A stretch of 64,000 nucleotides of DNA from Rheum nobile. Its lineage: Eukaryota > Streptophyta > Magnoliopsida > Caryophyllales > Polygonaceae. The notes beneath the pieces are model-generated. The model did not search any database, was not told where the DNA came from, and saw only the letters and a list, made by a program, of their open reading frames with translations. The DNA is taken from positions 2,790,001-2,854,000 of the forward strand of contig WOAB01000098.1 in NCBI GenBank assembly GCA_027886185.1, given 5' to 3'. Positions within the stretch are counted from its first letter, which is position 1, and every line of letters begins with the position of its first letter. The position numbers were made by a program, and so were the translations under genes. This document shows, one piece after another, positions 12,101-21,725 of this stretch.

Positions 12101-15100
12101 GGTTTAAACTCTGTGTTAGCCTATTCGGGATTGGGTTGTAATCCCGTAACTCATGTTTCTTTGACAATGTTATGTTTTAGAATTGAATGCTTTGATCATT
12201 ATGTATCATTTGTATTTCATAAATTGTATTTAAATGGTAAAGCATTGGGTGATCTCGGTAAGGAACACTGGGGTCACTGGCGGTAATACCTTTCCAAAAG
12301 GGTTAGGTTTTGGGGGTGTTACACAAAGAGCCTCAAGGCCCGATGCTAGGGCCCGGGCCCGAGCCATGGCCAAGCCCCCCCACCCTAGTCCACCATGCCC
12401 TCACTAGCCAAGGTGCCGAAGAGCCTCCAGCCCAAGGCCCGCGCCTACTCTTGTGCCTCGCCATGGAGGAGCCAAGGCCTTGACCACCAAGGCGCCCAGG
12501 CGCCGATGCCTCAATGTCACGACACTCAAGCATCGACCATGCACACCAAGGCATCGGTGCTTCGATTCCAAGGCATTCAAGCGCGCGCCCCTATCCAAGC
12601 TTTTAAGGCTTTTATCCCATTTCCCTTTTAGTTAATTAGGTATGTAAGTGTCTTTCCATTTTGGGCGTGTGGACCCATTTGCACATGGGATGCTAGTCCA
12701 CTTAAAACCCAAGACTAGTTAAGCCACTCTTGGCTTCCTTGTTCATTTAGTTGAAGAATATAGAAGTGGATTATCCCTTGGATTAGAGGAATACCTCCCC
12801 AAGGCTCCCACTTACTTCTATCAACTGAAAGCATTCAAATCTCTTCTCCCCCTCTCAATCTCCTTCGAATCTCTCAAGAAAAACAATCACAAGCTATAAT
12901 CAAATCAAAACCAGCCGAGGAACCTCCAAGAGAGGTTCCCTTGGCCCTCCGCCGTGCGCGCCGCCAGCCAAGCCTCACTTGGCTGGCCTCTTGCTTCCCC
13001 GCGGCCAGTCGTCGTCTCCCCTCGGCTCCCCTCGGCGTCGTCCTTGCTTCCGCCTCCAAGCCTGCCAAGGAACCTCTAAGAGAGGTTCCCTTCTCCGCAC
13101 GCCGCCAGCCGAGCTTCACTTCGGTCAACCTCTCGCCTCCCTGTGGTCGGCCTCCGGCAACCCTCTGTTTCCCTCGGCACGGCCCTTGCCCCACCTTCAA
13201 AGCTCTCCCAAGAGTCCTAATGAGCCATCTAATCACAAGGAGAAGGAGGTCCTCTTCACTTAGTCACGATCAAGCTACCCCCGGGAAAAAGAGCCTTGTC
13301 TTGGAGGTTCCATTCTCATCAATATTCATATAATCTAGTGTGATATTCATGTAACTGAGTGTTATATTCACGTAACTGAGTGTGATATTCCTACATTGGA
13401 GCCAACGAAAACATGCGAAGTCCACCACAAGCAAAAAATCCCAAGAAAAAAAGCCGACAGCTAGAGAAAAACATCAAAACAATCGAACAAAAGAGAAATA
13501 ACAAAGGCGAGCAAAATCTACACCCATCAACCACTGAACAAGATCTCCAAAAGAAGCAGCGATACTCCTCTCCAAAGGTTGACCTATTTGTATAAAGATG
13601 GAGCAAAGAACCGCAGTCGACCCAAAGGATAGGGCACACAAAAGGATATCGCACTTAGCAAAGTAAATACCAGACCATGCTAGGCCAAAGGATTAAACAT
13701 CAGAAGTTGTTCAAGGAGGGGAAGTGCGAAAAGAAAAAGAGAAGAGAAAGGGAAAGAAAAAATGGGGGAGGGAGGAAAGGGGGGGGGGGGGGGGGAGAGG
13801 GGGGAGCACCTGAGTCCAGAACTGAAGAAGCAATAAGTGACAGAAAGACTTAGAAAAGCAAAGACTAAATCCAGAGAGATAGTTAGGGTAACAGAAAACT
13901 GAAGAGATCATAGAACAATCAAGACAATAAGTACTCGTGGGATTCGAATTTTTCTAAGCTCAACTTCTTTTTCAATTTATCGTTGAGTCCGAATTTTTCT
14001 ATGTCTCACTTATTTTCCTTAGCATAAAGCAAAACAAGATGGCAATGCAAGAGTGCAAATGAAAAAGCTTATAGAAACAAGGATATAAAGAGTGAGATGT
14101 GGGATTCATAATTTTGTAAGCTCAACTTCTATTCCTACTATCGTTGAGTCCGAAGTTTTCTAAGTCCCACCACTTTTACTGTCAAGGAAAATGCAAGAGC
14201 CATACAGAACTCAAGAGTCAACAGGAAGCCACCAACTATCAGAATGAAAGTAGTCATGCAAAACAAAGAAGTCCAGACACAAACGCTAAATTAGAACTGA
14301 CAATGGTGCAAGGGGAGTGAAGAGGGAGAGAGGGGAATAAGAGTAAAAAGACAAGCCAAAGAGAGGGGAGACAACACCAGAAAAGGGAACAAGAGGAGAG
14401 ACGGACAACATACTGAAGTTTGAAGTTAAGACAAGCAAAGGTTTGAGACTTTACTTTGAAAAGCACAGATGCCATTTGTTTGCAAAATCCAAAAATCAAC
14501 AAGGAATACTCCAAAAATCAAGGAGGAATACTCCATCAAAATCCAAGAATCAATGAGGTATAGATTTGTCCCACAACACGAAAAGCAGATAATAAAAACT
14601 ACTTTTCGAATTCAAACAATATAAAGAGCCGCAAAGTAGTCTCAGATATGGCCACATACAGTGGCAGATCTAGAAATTTGTCGAAGGGGAGGCGATTTTA
14701 GTTTCATATATTTTTCACTTCATAAATCGATATTTATATTAATATTATAAAACTACAAAAAAGAATGAGATACACCTTTTAAAATTTGATTAATTCATGC
14801 ATTATATATTCTATTTTTTAGCGAAAAAAGTATGAGATACACCTTTTGAAATTTAATTGATTCATGTAATATATACTTTATTTTTTATCATTTTTAAAAA
14901 TTATTTAAATAATGTAAGATATTCAATTTTTGTTTTAATAATATTAATAATAAATTAAAAGATGAAAGGAAAAAAAAGGAAAATAAATATGTTTAATAAA
15001 CACAAATATTTTAATAAGACAATTAAGATTCAAATTTTTAGCAAAAATAGAAAAAAGAAGGGTTGGGGAGAGACTGAAGAATTAAACCCATAAGATCTAT

Positions 15101-15609
15101 CTTTTTTTAGATAAATTATAAGAAATTTTACCAATAGGCCAATGCATTTTTCTTATAGTTTACTCATAAGTTTATGTATATATAATAAAAATTTAAAGGG
15201 TTTAACAAAAAATTCAACATATTATAATATATTCGTCGGGAGAAGCGAGGGCTGTCGCCCCCTCAGCCCCTGTAGATCCGCCTCTGGCCACATATCCAAC
15301 ATTTAATCCTTAGCTCGGGATGGGAAAATCGGGTTTGTTGAAAAACCCGCGTACTTGATTAATCGCAATGTGCAGCAAAGAGAAAAATCAGAAGAAGGTG
15401 AGGAAGTTACCAGGACCGGCGAGGCCGATGGCGGAGGCGGCAGACGGCTTGGCGTGGACGATGACGAGGTTGAAGGGAGAGTTGGGAGCGTGAGGGACAA
15501 AGAAGTGCTCGAGAGCCCAACCGAGCGCGTAGAAGCTGTGCTCGCTGTCGTCGATTCCGACAACCATCACCGGCTTCTCCGCCGGCACCGTAGCAGCAGC
15601 CATCGCCAT
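3104..15609 (-). CDS. Universal stress protein (UspA family), four exons, intact
   Basis: The product is a 167-aa single-domain plant universal stress protein, a small nucleotide-binding alpha/beta protein. The exons on the minus strand are 15609-15411, 4883-4789, 3548-3427 and 3191-3104. All joins have GT-AG ends, phases agree (199+95+122+88 = 504 nt) and the frame is open. The start MAMAAATVP is the first ATG; the upstream in-frame TTG is not used. Near the N terminus PVMVVGIDDSEHSFYALGWAL is the first beta strand and helix. In the C-terminal half GSHGYGAIKR-AVLGSVS matches the G-2x-G-9x-G(S/T) ATP-binding motif, split by intron 3. It ends MIVKRPKIKH. Intron 1 is 10,527 bp and filled with transposable elements. 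Intron 2 carries a hAT-like insertion. Length and motifs fit the family, so I expect a functional protein. Whether the long intron is spliced efficiently is unknown. Confidence 0.9.
3629..4268. mobile_element. hAT-like non-autonomous element in USP intron 2
   Basis: The 640-bp AT-rich block starts CAAGGTTATCAAAAT and ends with the inverse of CATGGTTATTAAAAT. It is flanked on both sides by the perfect 8-bp direct repeat CCGTAGAT (3621-3628 and 4269-4276). CA...TG termini with an 8-bp target duplication are typical of hAT transposons. There is no coding capacity. The inside is full of short GGATCGTAAAATCG-type repeats. Confidence 0.75.
5061..5086 (+). repeat. 26-bp copy of USP exon 2 sequence inside intron 1
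   Basis: The 26 bases at 5061-5086 are identical to 4799-4824, which lie within exon 2 of the universal stress protein gene. The flanks on either side differ. The copy ends exactly where transposon-derived leader sequence appears to start. Confidence 0.9.
5177..6613 (+). pseudogene. gag polyprotein of a Ty3/gypsy element, one stop
   Basis: From ATG 5177 one frame runs for about 478 codons with a single in-frame TAG at 6149-6151. The first third is a coiled-coil region rich in Glu, Arg and Ala (RREKDSVAAQMAALELSLA), followed by a Pro-rich linker and an acidic stretch with DEEDEAFGAHEADDSFDE. The retrotransposon gag core follows: FEGEYDAAKFLDWKQ, then the Q-stop-YALNHCQYEDYERVQI region, FFVELEELIHKAYVST and MFLRGLDIEIREPL. 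The zinc knuckle is absent because the frame ends before it. Gag would form the virus-like particle. The GC-rich codon use contrasts with the AT-rich host intron. Confidence 0.7.
6614..7174 (+). repeat. Residual pol tail and LTR-like sequence
   Basis: A conceptual reading near 6690-6760 gives GLVTRSRSKAISAAVAS, related to the TRARAR-type tail at the end of pol in the Reina-like elements on the right of the window. After 6900 the sequence becomes T-rich and shares phrases such as TATTTTTGGG and TTAGGTCTTGGCCAAG with other LTRs here, including a TATTTAAA box. It stops at 7174, where Tekay-type reverse transcriptase sequence begins. Confidence 0.4.
7175..9770 (+). pseudogene. Truncated pol: reverse transcriptase, RNase H, integrase, chromodomain-like tail
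   Basis: An open frame of over 830 codons starts inside reverse transcriptase (PRIDDLLDQLQGAKVFSKIDL) and keeps the catalytic VVFIDDIL at about residue 85. RNase H follows with VYSDASKCGLG near residue 230. The integrase zinc region has HPGSSKMYKDLRKNFWWP and CLTCQK. The integrase core has MDFVTGLPKTR, SDRDGRF and TDGQSERIIQ. The C terminus has HPVYNVFHVFLLRKY, then VPLVRILWSKSG. A TAA at 9696-9698 interrupts what would be the chromodomain; EEVTWETWE follows in frame. Apart from that stop and the missing start, the domains look intact and quite young. As a gene it is dead, because gag, protease and the N-terminal fingers are gone. Confidence 0.85.
9797..9809 (+). other. Polypurine tract
   Basis: The purine run AAGGGGGAGGAGA lies immediately before the TG of the 3' LTR. 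It is the expected primer site for plus-strand DNA synthesis in an LTR retrotransposon. Confidence 0.8.
9810..12323 (+). repeat. 3' LTR (about 2.5 kb) of the Tekay-type element
   Basis: It begins TGTGATACCCCG right after the polypurine tract and ends GGGGTGTTACA at 12323. A TATAAAT box lies at 10354-10360. The U3 and R parts contain two clusters of GC-rich inverted-repeat units (described separately). The long non-coding LTR is typical of Tekay/Del elements. The 5' LTR is missing, so age by LTR divergence cannot be estimated from this window. Confidence 0.8.
10050..10710 (+). repeat. GC-rich hairpin minisatellite in the LTR
   Basis: Two clusters (about 10050-10250 and 10600-10705) contain roughly ten units built on GGCGGCGACCGCCG and its variants GGCGATCGCCG and GGCGCCCGCCGTGATGAAC. 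Each core is a near-perfect inverted repeat, so single strands would fold into short hairpins. The TATAAAT box lies between the clusters. Confidence 0.75.
12324..13395 (+). repeat. LTR and leader fragment of a related Ty3/gypsy element
   Basis: After the Tekay LTR the GC-rich sequence has no open gene. The stretch at 12640-12760 shares the pattern TTTTGGGCGTGT ... GGCTTC with the LTR of the element at 47.7-58 kb, so I read it as an LTR fragment. An imperfect duplication with a period of about 153 bp (from 12916 and 13069) carries the palindrome GGAACCTCCAAGAGAGGTTCC. At 13318-13380 three 21-bp units of the type ATTCATGTAACTGAGTGTTAT follow each other. Confidence 0.45.
13396..14650. other. Remaining intron sequence, no gene seen
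   Basis: A Lys-rich open stretch at 13413-13595 has no recognisable domain. There is a run of 17 G at 13779-13795. A 74-bp block beginning GTGGGATTC occurs twice (13937-14010 and 14099-14172), 162 bp apart. Each copy is a loose inverted repeat (GTGGGA ... TCCCAC in the second). The origin is unknown. Confidence 0.4.
14659..15286. mobile_element. hAT-like non-autonomous element in USP intron 1
   Basis: This 628-bp AT-rich element has 15-bp terminal inverted repeats, CAGTGGCAGATCTAG on the left and the inverse of CAGAGGCGGATCTAC on the right. The perfect 8-bp direct repeat GCCACATA flanks it (14651-14658 and 15287-15294). The size, ends and 8-bp duplication are those of a hAT-type MITE. No transposase is encoded. 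Confidence 0.85.
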
Positions 15610-15959
15610 TTTCGCCCCCAATTACCTCTGAATTCTCGAGATCAGAAATTTAGAAGAAGACGAAACAACAAATTCAGGAAACGCGGGACCTTAGTGGAAA
15701 TGGTCCATATGATGTGACATGACAAATAAATTAAATCGTGCTAGTGTGACGTAGTTTTCGTTATCGCATCCTCTCGAAGAAAAAAGGTCGATTTCGGGAT
15801 CTGATTGGATTTCGGCTGGATTTTGATTTAAGTTGGATAGAAAAATAAGTATTTTGATATGAAAATGGAGTTTTTTTAAATCCGGTGTCCTAATAATTAG
15901 TTATACAGCAAACTCCCTAAAAAATTCCTTATTCATATGGCTTTTCAATAATGGTACTG

Positions 15960-16000
15960 CTTTTTTTTTTCCACCGAATTGCAAAAATACCCCAAATACA
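15960..16000 (+). repeat. Left target duplication and terminal inverted repeat of the MULE
   Basis: The direct repeat occupies 15960-15974 and the terminal repeat starts at 15975. The inverse of the start motif recurs at 16058-16078 (GGGGTATTTTTGCAAAAT), giving a subterminal inverted pair. Confidence 0.6.
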
Positions 16001-16349
16001 TTAGTGAGTTGCATATATATCATTTTGACTTTTTTTTTATATATATACACAAAATGGGGTATTTTTGCAAAATATTTAATTTTTTCTTTTAATTCAGAAA
16101 TGAAATAAAATAAAATAAAAGCATGAAAAGAAAAAGGAAACAAAAAGCCCAAAATAGTAAAATAATAATTTTTAGGATTTCCCTCTAAAATCCCAAAATA
16201 TTTCCCGCCCCCTTCCCTCCCACTTCCCGCCCACTTCCCGACCATCCCGGCTTCCTCCATCCCGTCGGCCGGTGCATCAACAGTTGAAAGTGAAAGATTT
16301 AAACCCATCCTCCCTCCCCTCCCCTCCCTCTCCCTTCCATTCTGCAGAC

Positions 16350-16830
16350 GTCCTTATAACTGTTAAAGTGAAAGATTTGAACTGGTAGGTAGTTATATTC
16401 AGAGGTTTTTTTTCATGGCGAACTGTGCAACTGTAAAAAAGGAATGGCGATGTATCTCCATGGCGATGTAAACAGGAATGACGATGTATCTCCATGTCGA
16501 ACTATGCAACTGTTAAAAAGGAATGGCGATGGGCGAGAGAAGGGTTGAACCTCAGCATATGAACCCGAAGAACTATTGAACTCAGCAGATTGATTAAGAA
16601 GCAGTTTTCAAGGTGAACTGGTAGTTATATTGACAAGGTTTTTTTCTGAAGTAAAGAAATGATTCTAGTCTGGATGAACTGGTAGTTAAAGAAATGATTC
16701 TATGGCTAAAGTATGTAAAAACAAATATTCAGAAGGGAGCAAATGTAAAACCCAAGTGAAGAGATGAAGTGGAAATTTTCTGAAGTAAAGAAATGATTCT
16801 AGTCTGGATGAACTGGTAGTTATATTGAAA
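16350..16830 (+). repeat. Short dispersed repeats left of the helicase gene
   Basis: A 47-bp block (TTTTCTGAAGTAAAG ... GGTAGTTA) occurs twice without change, at 16642-16688 and 16776-16822. The phrase GAACTGGTAGTTATATT recurs four times in slightly different forms and GCGATGTATCTCCATG-type units recur twice. There is no open gene between 15975 and 17493. Confidence 0.7.
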
Positions 16831-17493
16831 ATGTTTTTTTTCTGCTATAATAAAAAGTTCTTGTCAGACTTAGGAAAACAATTGTCATACTTAGAAATAA
16901 AAATGTCATAACTACAGCGTTGAAATTGGATATATGTCTACTAAGAAGGTGGATAGTTCATCTCACTAATCTAAATACAAGATGTCTTAATTAGATCTCC
17001 CGTTCCTGATGCTATACTTCTTTGGCAATTTTACTTTACATAGATATTAATTGCACTTTATCTCACCAATCTGCTTTAAAGATATATTAATTAGAAAATG
17101 CTCCATGTTTGAGTATTTTTAGGTACAGAGGAGGCACTTGTAGTGCTGGTGATTTCCAAAGCGTGACATTTTAAATTGTTATTGTGACATACTATTTATA
17201 CTATTTTCACAGTGTAATAATGTATGATTGACAAATGTGACCGTATTCAGACTGATTTACTTCGCAGAGGTCTTACTTCATGGAGATAGTAATGGCACTT
17301 CATCTATCCCATCTCATTGGAGTGTGTGTTGTTTGACTATCCTAACTGTACATACTTCCAGTTCTACTCTCTCTTTGTTTCACTTCATCTTACCCATCTC
17401 TTTCCTCTCCTTAGAGCAGCTCATGTGGTTGTTGGTGTTTTTTCCTGGGGAGTCACAAACTTCAGTTGGATTTTAATTGAGTGGCAAATAGGT

Positions 17494-20181
17494 ATGGACG
17501 ATGAATACTCCACCATTGGAGACAAGGGAGAGGTTGGCTTCATCGATGTTCCTTCAGTCACAACATCATCGCCAACTGAGGAGGGTCCTGTCATGGTGTC
17601 TGTGCCGTTTCCATTTGCTGGAGGAAAGCCTCAATCGGTTCTTGTGAATGAGGTTGTCGTGGCGTCATTCACCATAGAAAACACCACAGATGAATATATT
17701 TTACTTTGGGGTGTGAAGATTTATGCTTCAATTCCTGAAGATTCATTTGTGTTGTCATTGATGAAACCTCCATCTGGCCAGCCATATGACATACCCGAGG
17801 AAGATTTTGTCCCTTGTTTTGATATGGAGGAACGAAATTTGAACCCACATGGTAGCCTGACTATATGGATGTCTTGTGTGCCCAAGGAGATTGGCCTTTT
17901 CACATCTATACTGCATATCCAAACTGGTCAGGGGATTATTGAACGACTTGTCTTCCTCTTGGCTGAATATGAGGTATCCAAAGCTTTGGCACCTCAGAGA
18001 CCATATAACATACCAACACAGATCAGGAAAGCGATAGAGTTTGAGGAAATCCCTGAAGTGGTCTTACAAGGCTTAACAGAGGAAAATTATGTGTCGTATT
18101 TCATTGAGTTGTTAGGGGTGGAGGAACTTCTGATTATGGTAAGTGTTATGTTTTCTATGTATGGGGGTTGGGGGACTGAGGGGATAGCTAAATGACATCG
18201 TTCTGCCATAGTACCAAGTTGTTGAATGACTTTTTTTGTATATTTGTTTACATGAGTATGTCAAAGCTTATAATATGAAGTTTGTTACTTTGAGACAAAG
18301 GTATAATGTCAGGCTTGTATCACTTAAAGTGTCAGGACTAGGTGAAAGAAGGCCCTCAGTTGTCAGTGGAGATGTGATGAATGTTTATGGAGAATATTCT
18401 GTCCATCAAGTATGTCAATAATGTTAGGTATCTTATGTTATTTGTCAAAGTGTTATATACTATTGTCGGTATGAATTATGAAATTGCACGAATTATCGTT
18501 GTCAAAGCTATGTTCTTATGTTGAACTTGCTAATGTTCTTTGAACAGGGCGTGATCGACCGTGTTGAAGCTGATGAATTAGTATTGCAATTTAATGATGA
18601 ATTTTACCAAAGGCATATAGATAGCAATGTGTATGAAATCTGTTTTGTGTTCAACGGGACAAATTTCCGTAAGCTTCATGAAGCCATTCTATCTGCAGAG
18701 GCATTACATGAAAACTTCCTCTTTCCCCATGAGTATCAGTCAAAACGGAGGATTACAACCAAAAATTTTGTGCCTATCTCACTTCTTCTTGATGAGGAAC
18801 AACAAAATGCTGTTCGGTTAATTTTAGGCTGCAGAGGAGGAGCTCCTTATGTGATTTATGGACCCCAGGGAACATGAAAGACAAAAACACTGGTGGAGGT
18901 GATCCTACAACTCTATACAACTAGACGTGATTCTCATATACTGGTATGTGCTTATTCAAATTGCGCGGCATATCACATATTAGAGAAAATCCTTTGTGAG
19001 TGTCCTTCACTTAGGGAGGAAGATATTTATAGGTTGAATGCCACACATCGTCCCTTACAAAGAATAAACGCTTCATTGTTGAGGTTCTGCACCTACAGTG
19101 CTGGTTTCTTCACTTGCCCTTCTCGAGATGCATTCCGCATGTACAAGATAATAATAACGACATACACGAGTGCATCTTACCTCTATCATGCTGAAAGGGT
19201 TAACCGTGGCCACTTCTCCCACATCATATTAGATGATGCAAGCCAAGTTTCAGAGCCAGAGACAATGATCCCCATATCAACCCTCATAGAAAAGAACACA
19301 GTTATTGTTCTTTGTGGTGATCCCAAACAACTTGGGCCTGATATTTTTTCAAAGCAAGCTGAGGCTTATGGTTTGGGAAGATCTTTTCTAGAGAGGTTGT
19401 TGGACTTTGAAGTTTACAGATCAGGGGATCCTAATTATGTCACAATGTTGTTGAACAATTACCGGAGCCACCCTGCTATTGTCAATGTTCCTTCAAGACT
19501 ATTTTATAGTGGAGCATTGAGGCCAGATCGAGAAGACAGTAAGACATGTTTCTTACCTTGGGCTGATATGCTTCCAAATAGGAACTTCCCTTTCATGTTC
19601 TGTGGCATCCAAGGCTTTGATGAGAGGGAAAAGGGCAGCCCATCATGGTTTAATAGGATTGAAGCTAGCAAGGTGGTTGAGCTCGTACAGAGGCTGATAA
19701 GAAGGAATGTGCCTGAGCAAGACATCGGGATTATTACCCCTTTCCCACAACAAGTACTAAAGATAAGGAAGGCTCTCATGTCTCTACGTATGAGGCATAT
19801 TGAGATTGGCGGGGTTGAGCAGTTTCTGGGTGAAGAAAAGGAAGTGATCATCCTGTCAACAGTCAGATCGACCGCTAACCACGATGAATATGACAGGACT
19901 TTCCGCATGGGATATCTGAGCAACCCGAAGAGGTTAAATTTTGCCCTGACTCGTGCCCGATCATTGCTTATTATAGTTGGAAACCCTTATATTTTAGAAA
20001 AGGTAATTCCCGGTAAAAAAAAAGTAGAGTTGGTCATTGTTGTTGGTCATTGACAGGATTAACAAGGTTGATTAACTACGGTGTTTTTGGTCTTTGACAG
20101 GATTGGCACTGGCAAGAAATCCTAAAGGATTGTGTATTACGTAGCGCCTATGAAGGTTGTGCATTCCGCATGCATGAGTAG
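17494..20181 (+). pseudogene. SDE3/MOV10-like superfamily 1 RNA helicase, one stop in Walker A
   Basis: Four exons (17494-18138, 18257-18409, 18548-20002, 20101-20181) join in phase to 778 codons. The N-terminal part (MDDEYSTIGDKGEVGFID, VPFPFAGGKPQSVLVNE, PEDSFVLSLMKPP) and helicase core match plant SDE3, the RNA-silencing helicase. Motif I reads GPQGT-stop-KT; the TGA at 18875-18877 (about codon 376) replaces the expected Gly codon GGA. Motif II is LDDASQ instead of a DEAGQ-type Walker B. Motifs III and IV are recognisable (CGDPKQLGP, NNYRSHP), as are VEQFLGEEKEV and NFALTRARS. All other codons are open. It is shorter at the C terminus than typical SDE3 proteins. The retained introns show DNA-level capture. 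The protein cannot be a working ATPase. It lies inside the MULE. Confidence 0.85.
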
Positions 20182-21640
20182 TTTGACAGTAGGTAGTTGT
20201 GATTCTAGTAATGTAATGATAGCATCCAGTTGACAACTATCCTTTTTGTAGAAATGTAATGGTAGCCCACCCTACAATATTGTAGGAATGTAATGATAGT
20301 GATGAAGATCAAGGATCGAGAATGACGCGGTGCAAGGAAAGGCTCAAAAGGTCTCCGTGGAAGCGTCAACCCAAGGCCAAAAAAATAGGCCTGACTTCAA
20401 CCGGCTCTTTCTCCTTCACCTGAACTCGGAATTGGATGATTCTGGCGACAGTAGTTATATGGTGAAGTGTAGTTTCTGTCCTCCAAATTTTAGAATTTTC
20501 TGAGTGGTGAAGCAAAAGATATGGTATTTTTACTGAGGGGTCGCTGAAAGTTCCGGGAAGGAATTCAACGAAATGGTTGTTGTGGATGTGGGTGACCGAA
20601 TGGTGAATGAAGATGGACGTTGTTGGTGATGGATAGGTATCTTCCTAAGCCAAGATATGACACACTGGACCAAGGAAGACAAGGCAATGAATTTGAGATT
20701 TGACTCACTCAAACACAACTACCAAACAATTGATGTAACACACAATCGCAATCAATTGATATAACTCACAATTGAAGAAGGAAGAGAGCACAATGGTGCA
20801 AACTAATTCTGCATTTTCATTTAGTCTTGGACGTGCCTTACAATGAAACAACCTAGCCTTTAAATAGGCTGCAAAGGAAAATAAAGAAAAGCTTAAAAAT
20901 AAACCACTAACACTTACCCATTAATACAAAGCACTAGTGAGCATTTTAGGGAATTAAAACTAACCACTAACTCTAAACACTCACCCACTAACACAAGGCA
21001 CTAGTGAGTATTTTTCGGAAATTAAAATTAACCACTAAAATGTCTTAAATTCATTAATAATAGGATTAAAATAAATGGCCCTAAAATGGCCAGCCTTCTG
21101 CTGAACTGTCGTAAAGATAACAGTTTATGGGTTTCTTTGCCGGGAATTTGAGGAAGACCTTAACATGATAGTTGTAGATATTTTCCTTAGCTTTCCAATG
21201 ACTACTCATGGGCCTCCATTGGACGTTCGTAGCTCCGGATATGGCCAGAATACTGAGTAGGTGTCGATGCGACAAATTCTTTGATTTTGACACCTTCCAA
21301 GTTTCAAACCATTTTCTTGGGACAAGCTTTTGACCTTCTTCAAAAATGACGATGTCCATAGTCACATCAGATAGTATCCACTTGACAACTATTCTAGTAA
21401 GGTAATTGTCGGTGTGTATAGTGTCGACATTAATGTTTTGGCAATCTGACATGTAGATTGCAAATGCTGAAACCATGCTTTCTAAAACTATTCGAAAATA
21501 AAACTCAGCCTCTTACATAAAAAACCAAAGTCATGAGGTACATACTTCATAGTCAATTCATCCTAAACCATGCCTACATGCTCGATTACAAATGTTGAAA
21601 GCACTAATCCCTAGAATCACACGAGCACCAAACGCAAAAA
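20182..21640. other. Spacer with probable old LTR-element debris
   Basis: No gene is supported. A 65-70 bp unit (CACTAACACTTACCCATTAA... / CACCCACTAACACAAGG...) is duplicated at about 20905-21035. A minus-strand open stretch at 21081-21476 resembles LTR-type filler (phrases about GGACGTTCGTAGCTCCGGATATGG) rather than a protein. The family could not be identified. Confidence 0.35.
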
Positions 21641-21725
21641 TAGGAAATATTACATGGTTTCTGAAGTTTGCCTGGGAGTGTAGTGCCTTGTTTTCAGCTT
21701 CAAGTTCCGCCACCCTTGCATTTAG

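Larger units (their letters stand above)
7175..12323 (+). mobile_element. 5'-truncated Tekay/Del-type chromovirus in USP intron 1
   Basis: This Ty3/gypsy element keeps most of pol, the polypurine tract and a complete 3' LTR. It lacks its 5' LTR, gag, protease and the first part of reverse transcriptase. It lies antisense to the USP gene. No target duplication can be found because the left end is a fusion inside reverse transcriptase. Family placement rests on pol motifs, the long LTR beginning TGTGATACCCC and ending GTGTTACA, and a chromodomain-like tail. Confidence 0.8.

Noticed and set aside
15388..15621. USP start at the upstream TTG codon (15621), giving MGAK before MAMAAA
   Set aside because: TTG is not a usual plant start. 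ATG at 15609 gives the normal family length.
18875..18877. TGA in Walker A as programmed readthrough or selenocysteine
   Set aside because: Plants do not use selenocysteine insertion, and the Walker B change supports loss of activity rather than recoding.
20690..21476. Minus-strand open frame of 131 codons as a gene
   Set aside because: It has no domain and carries LTR-type phrases and repeats around it. More likely transposon debris.
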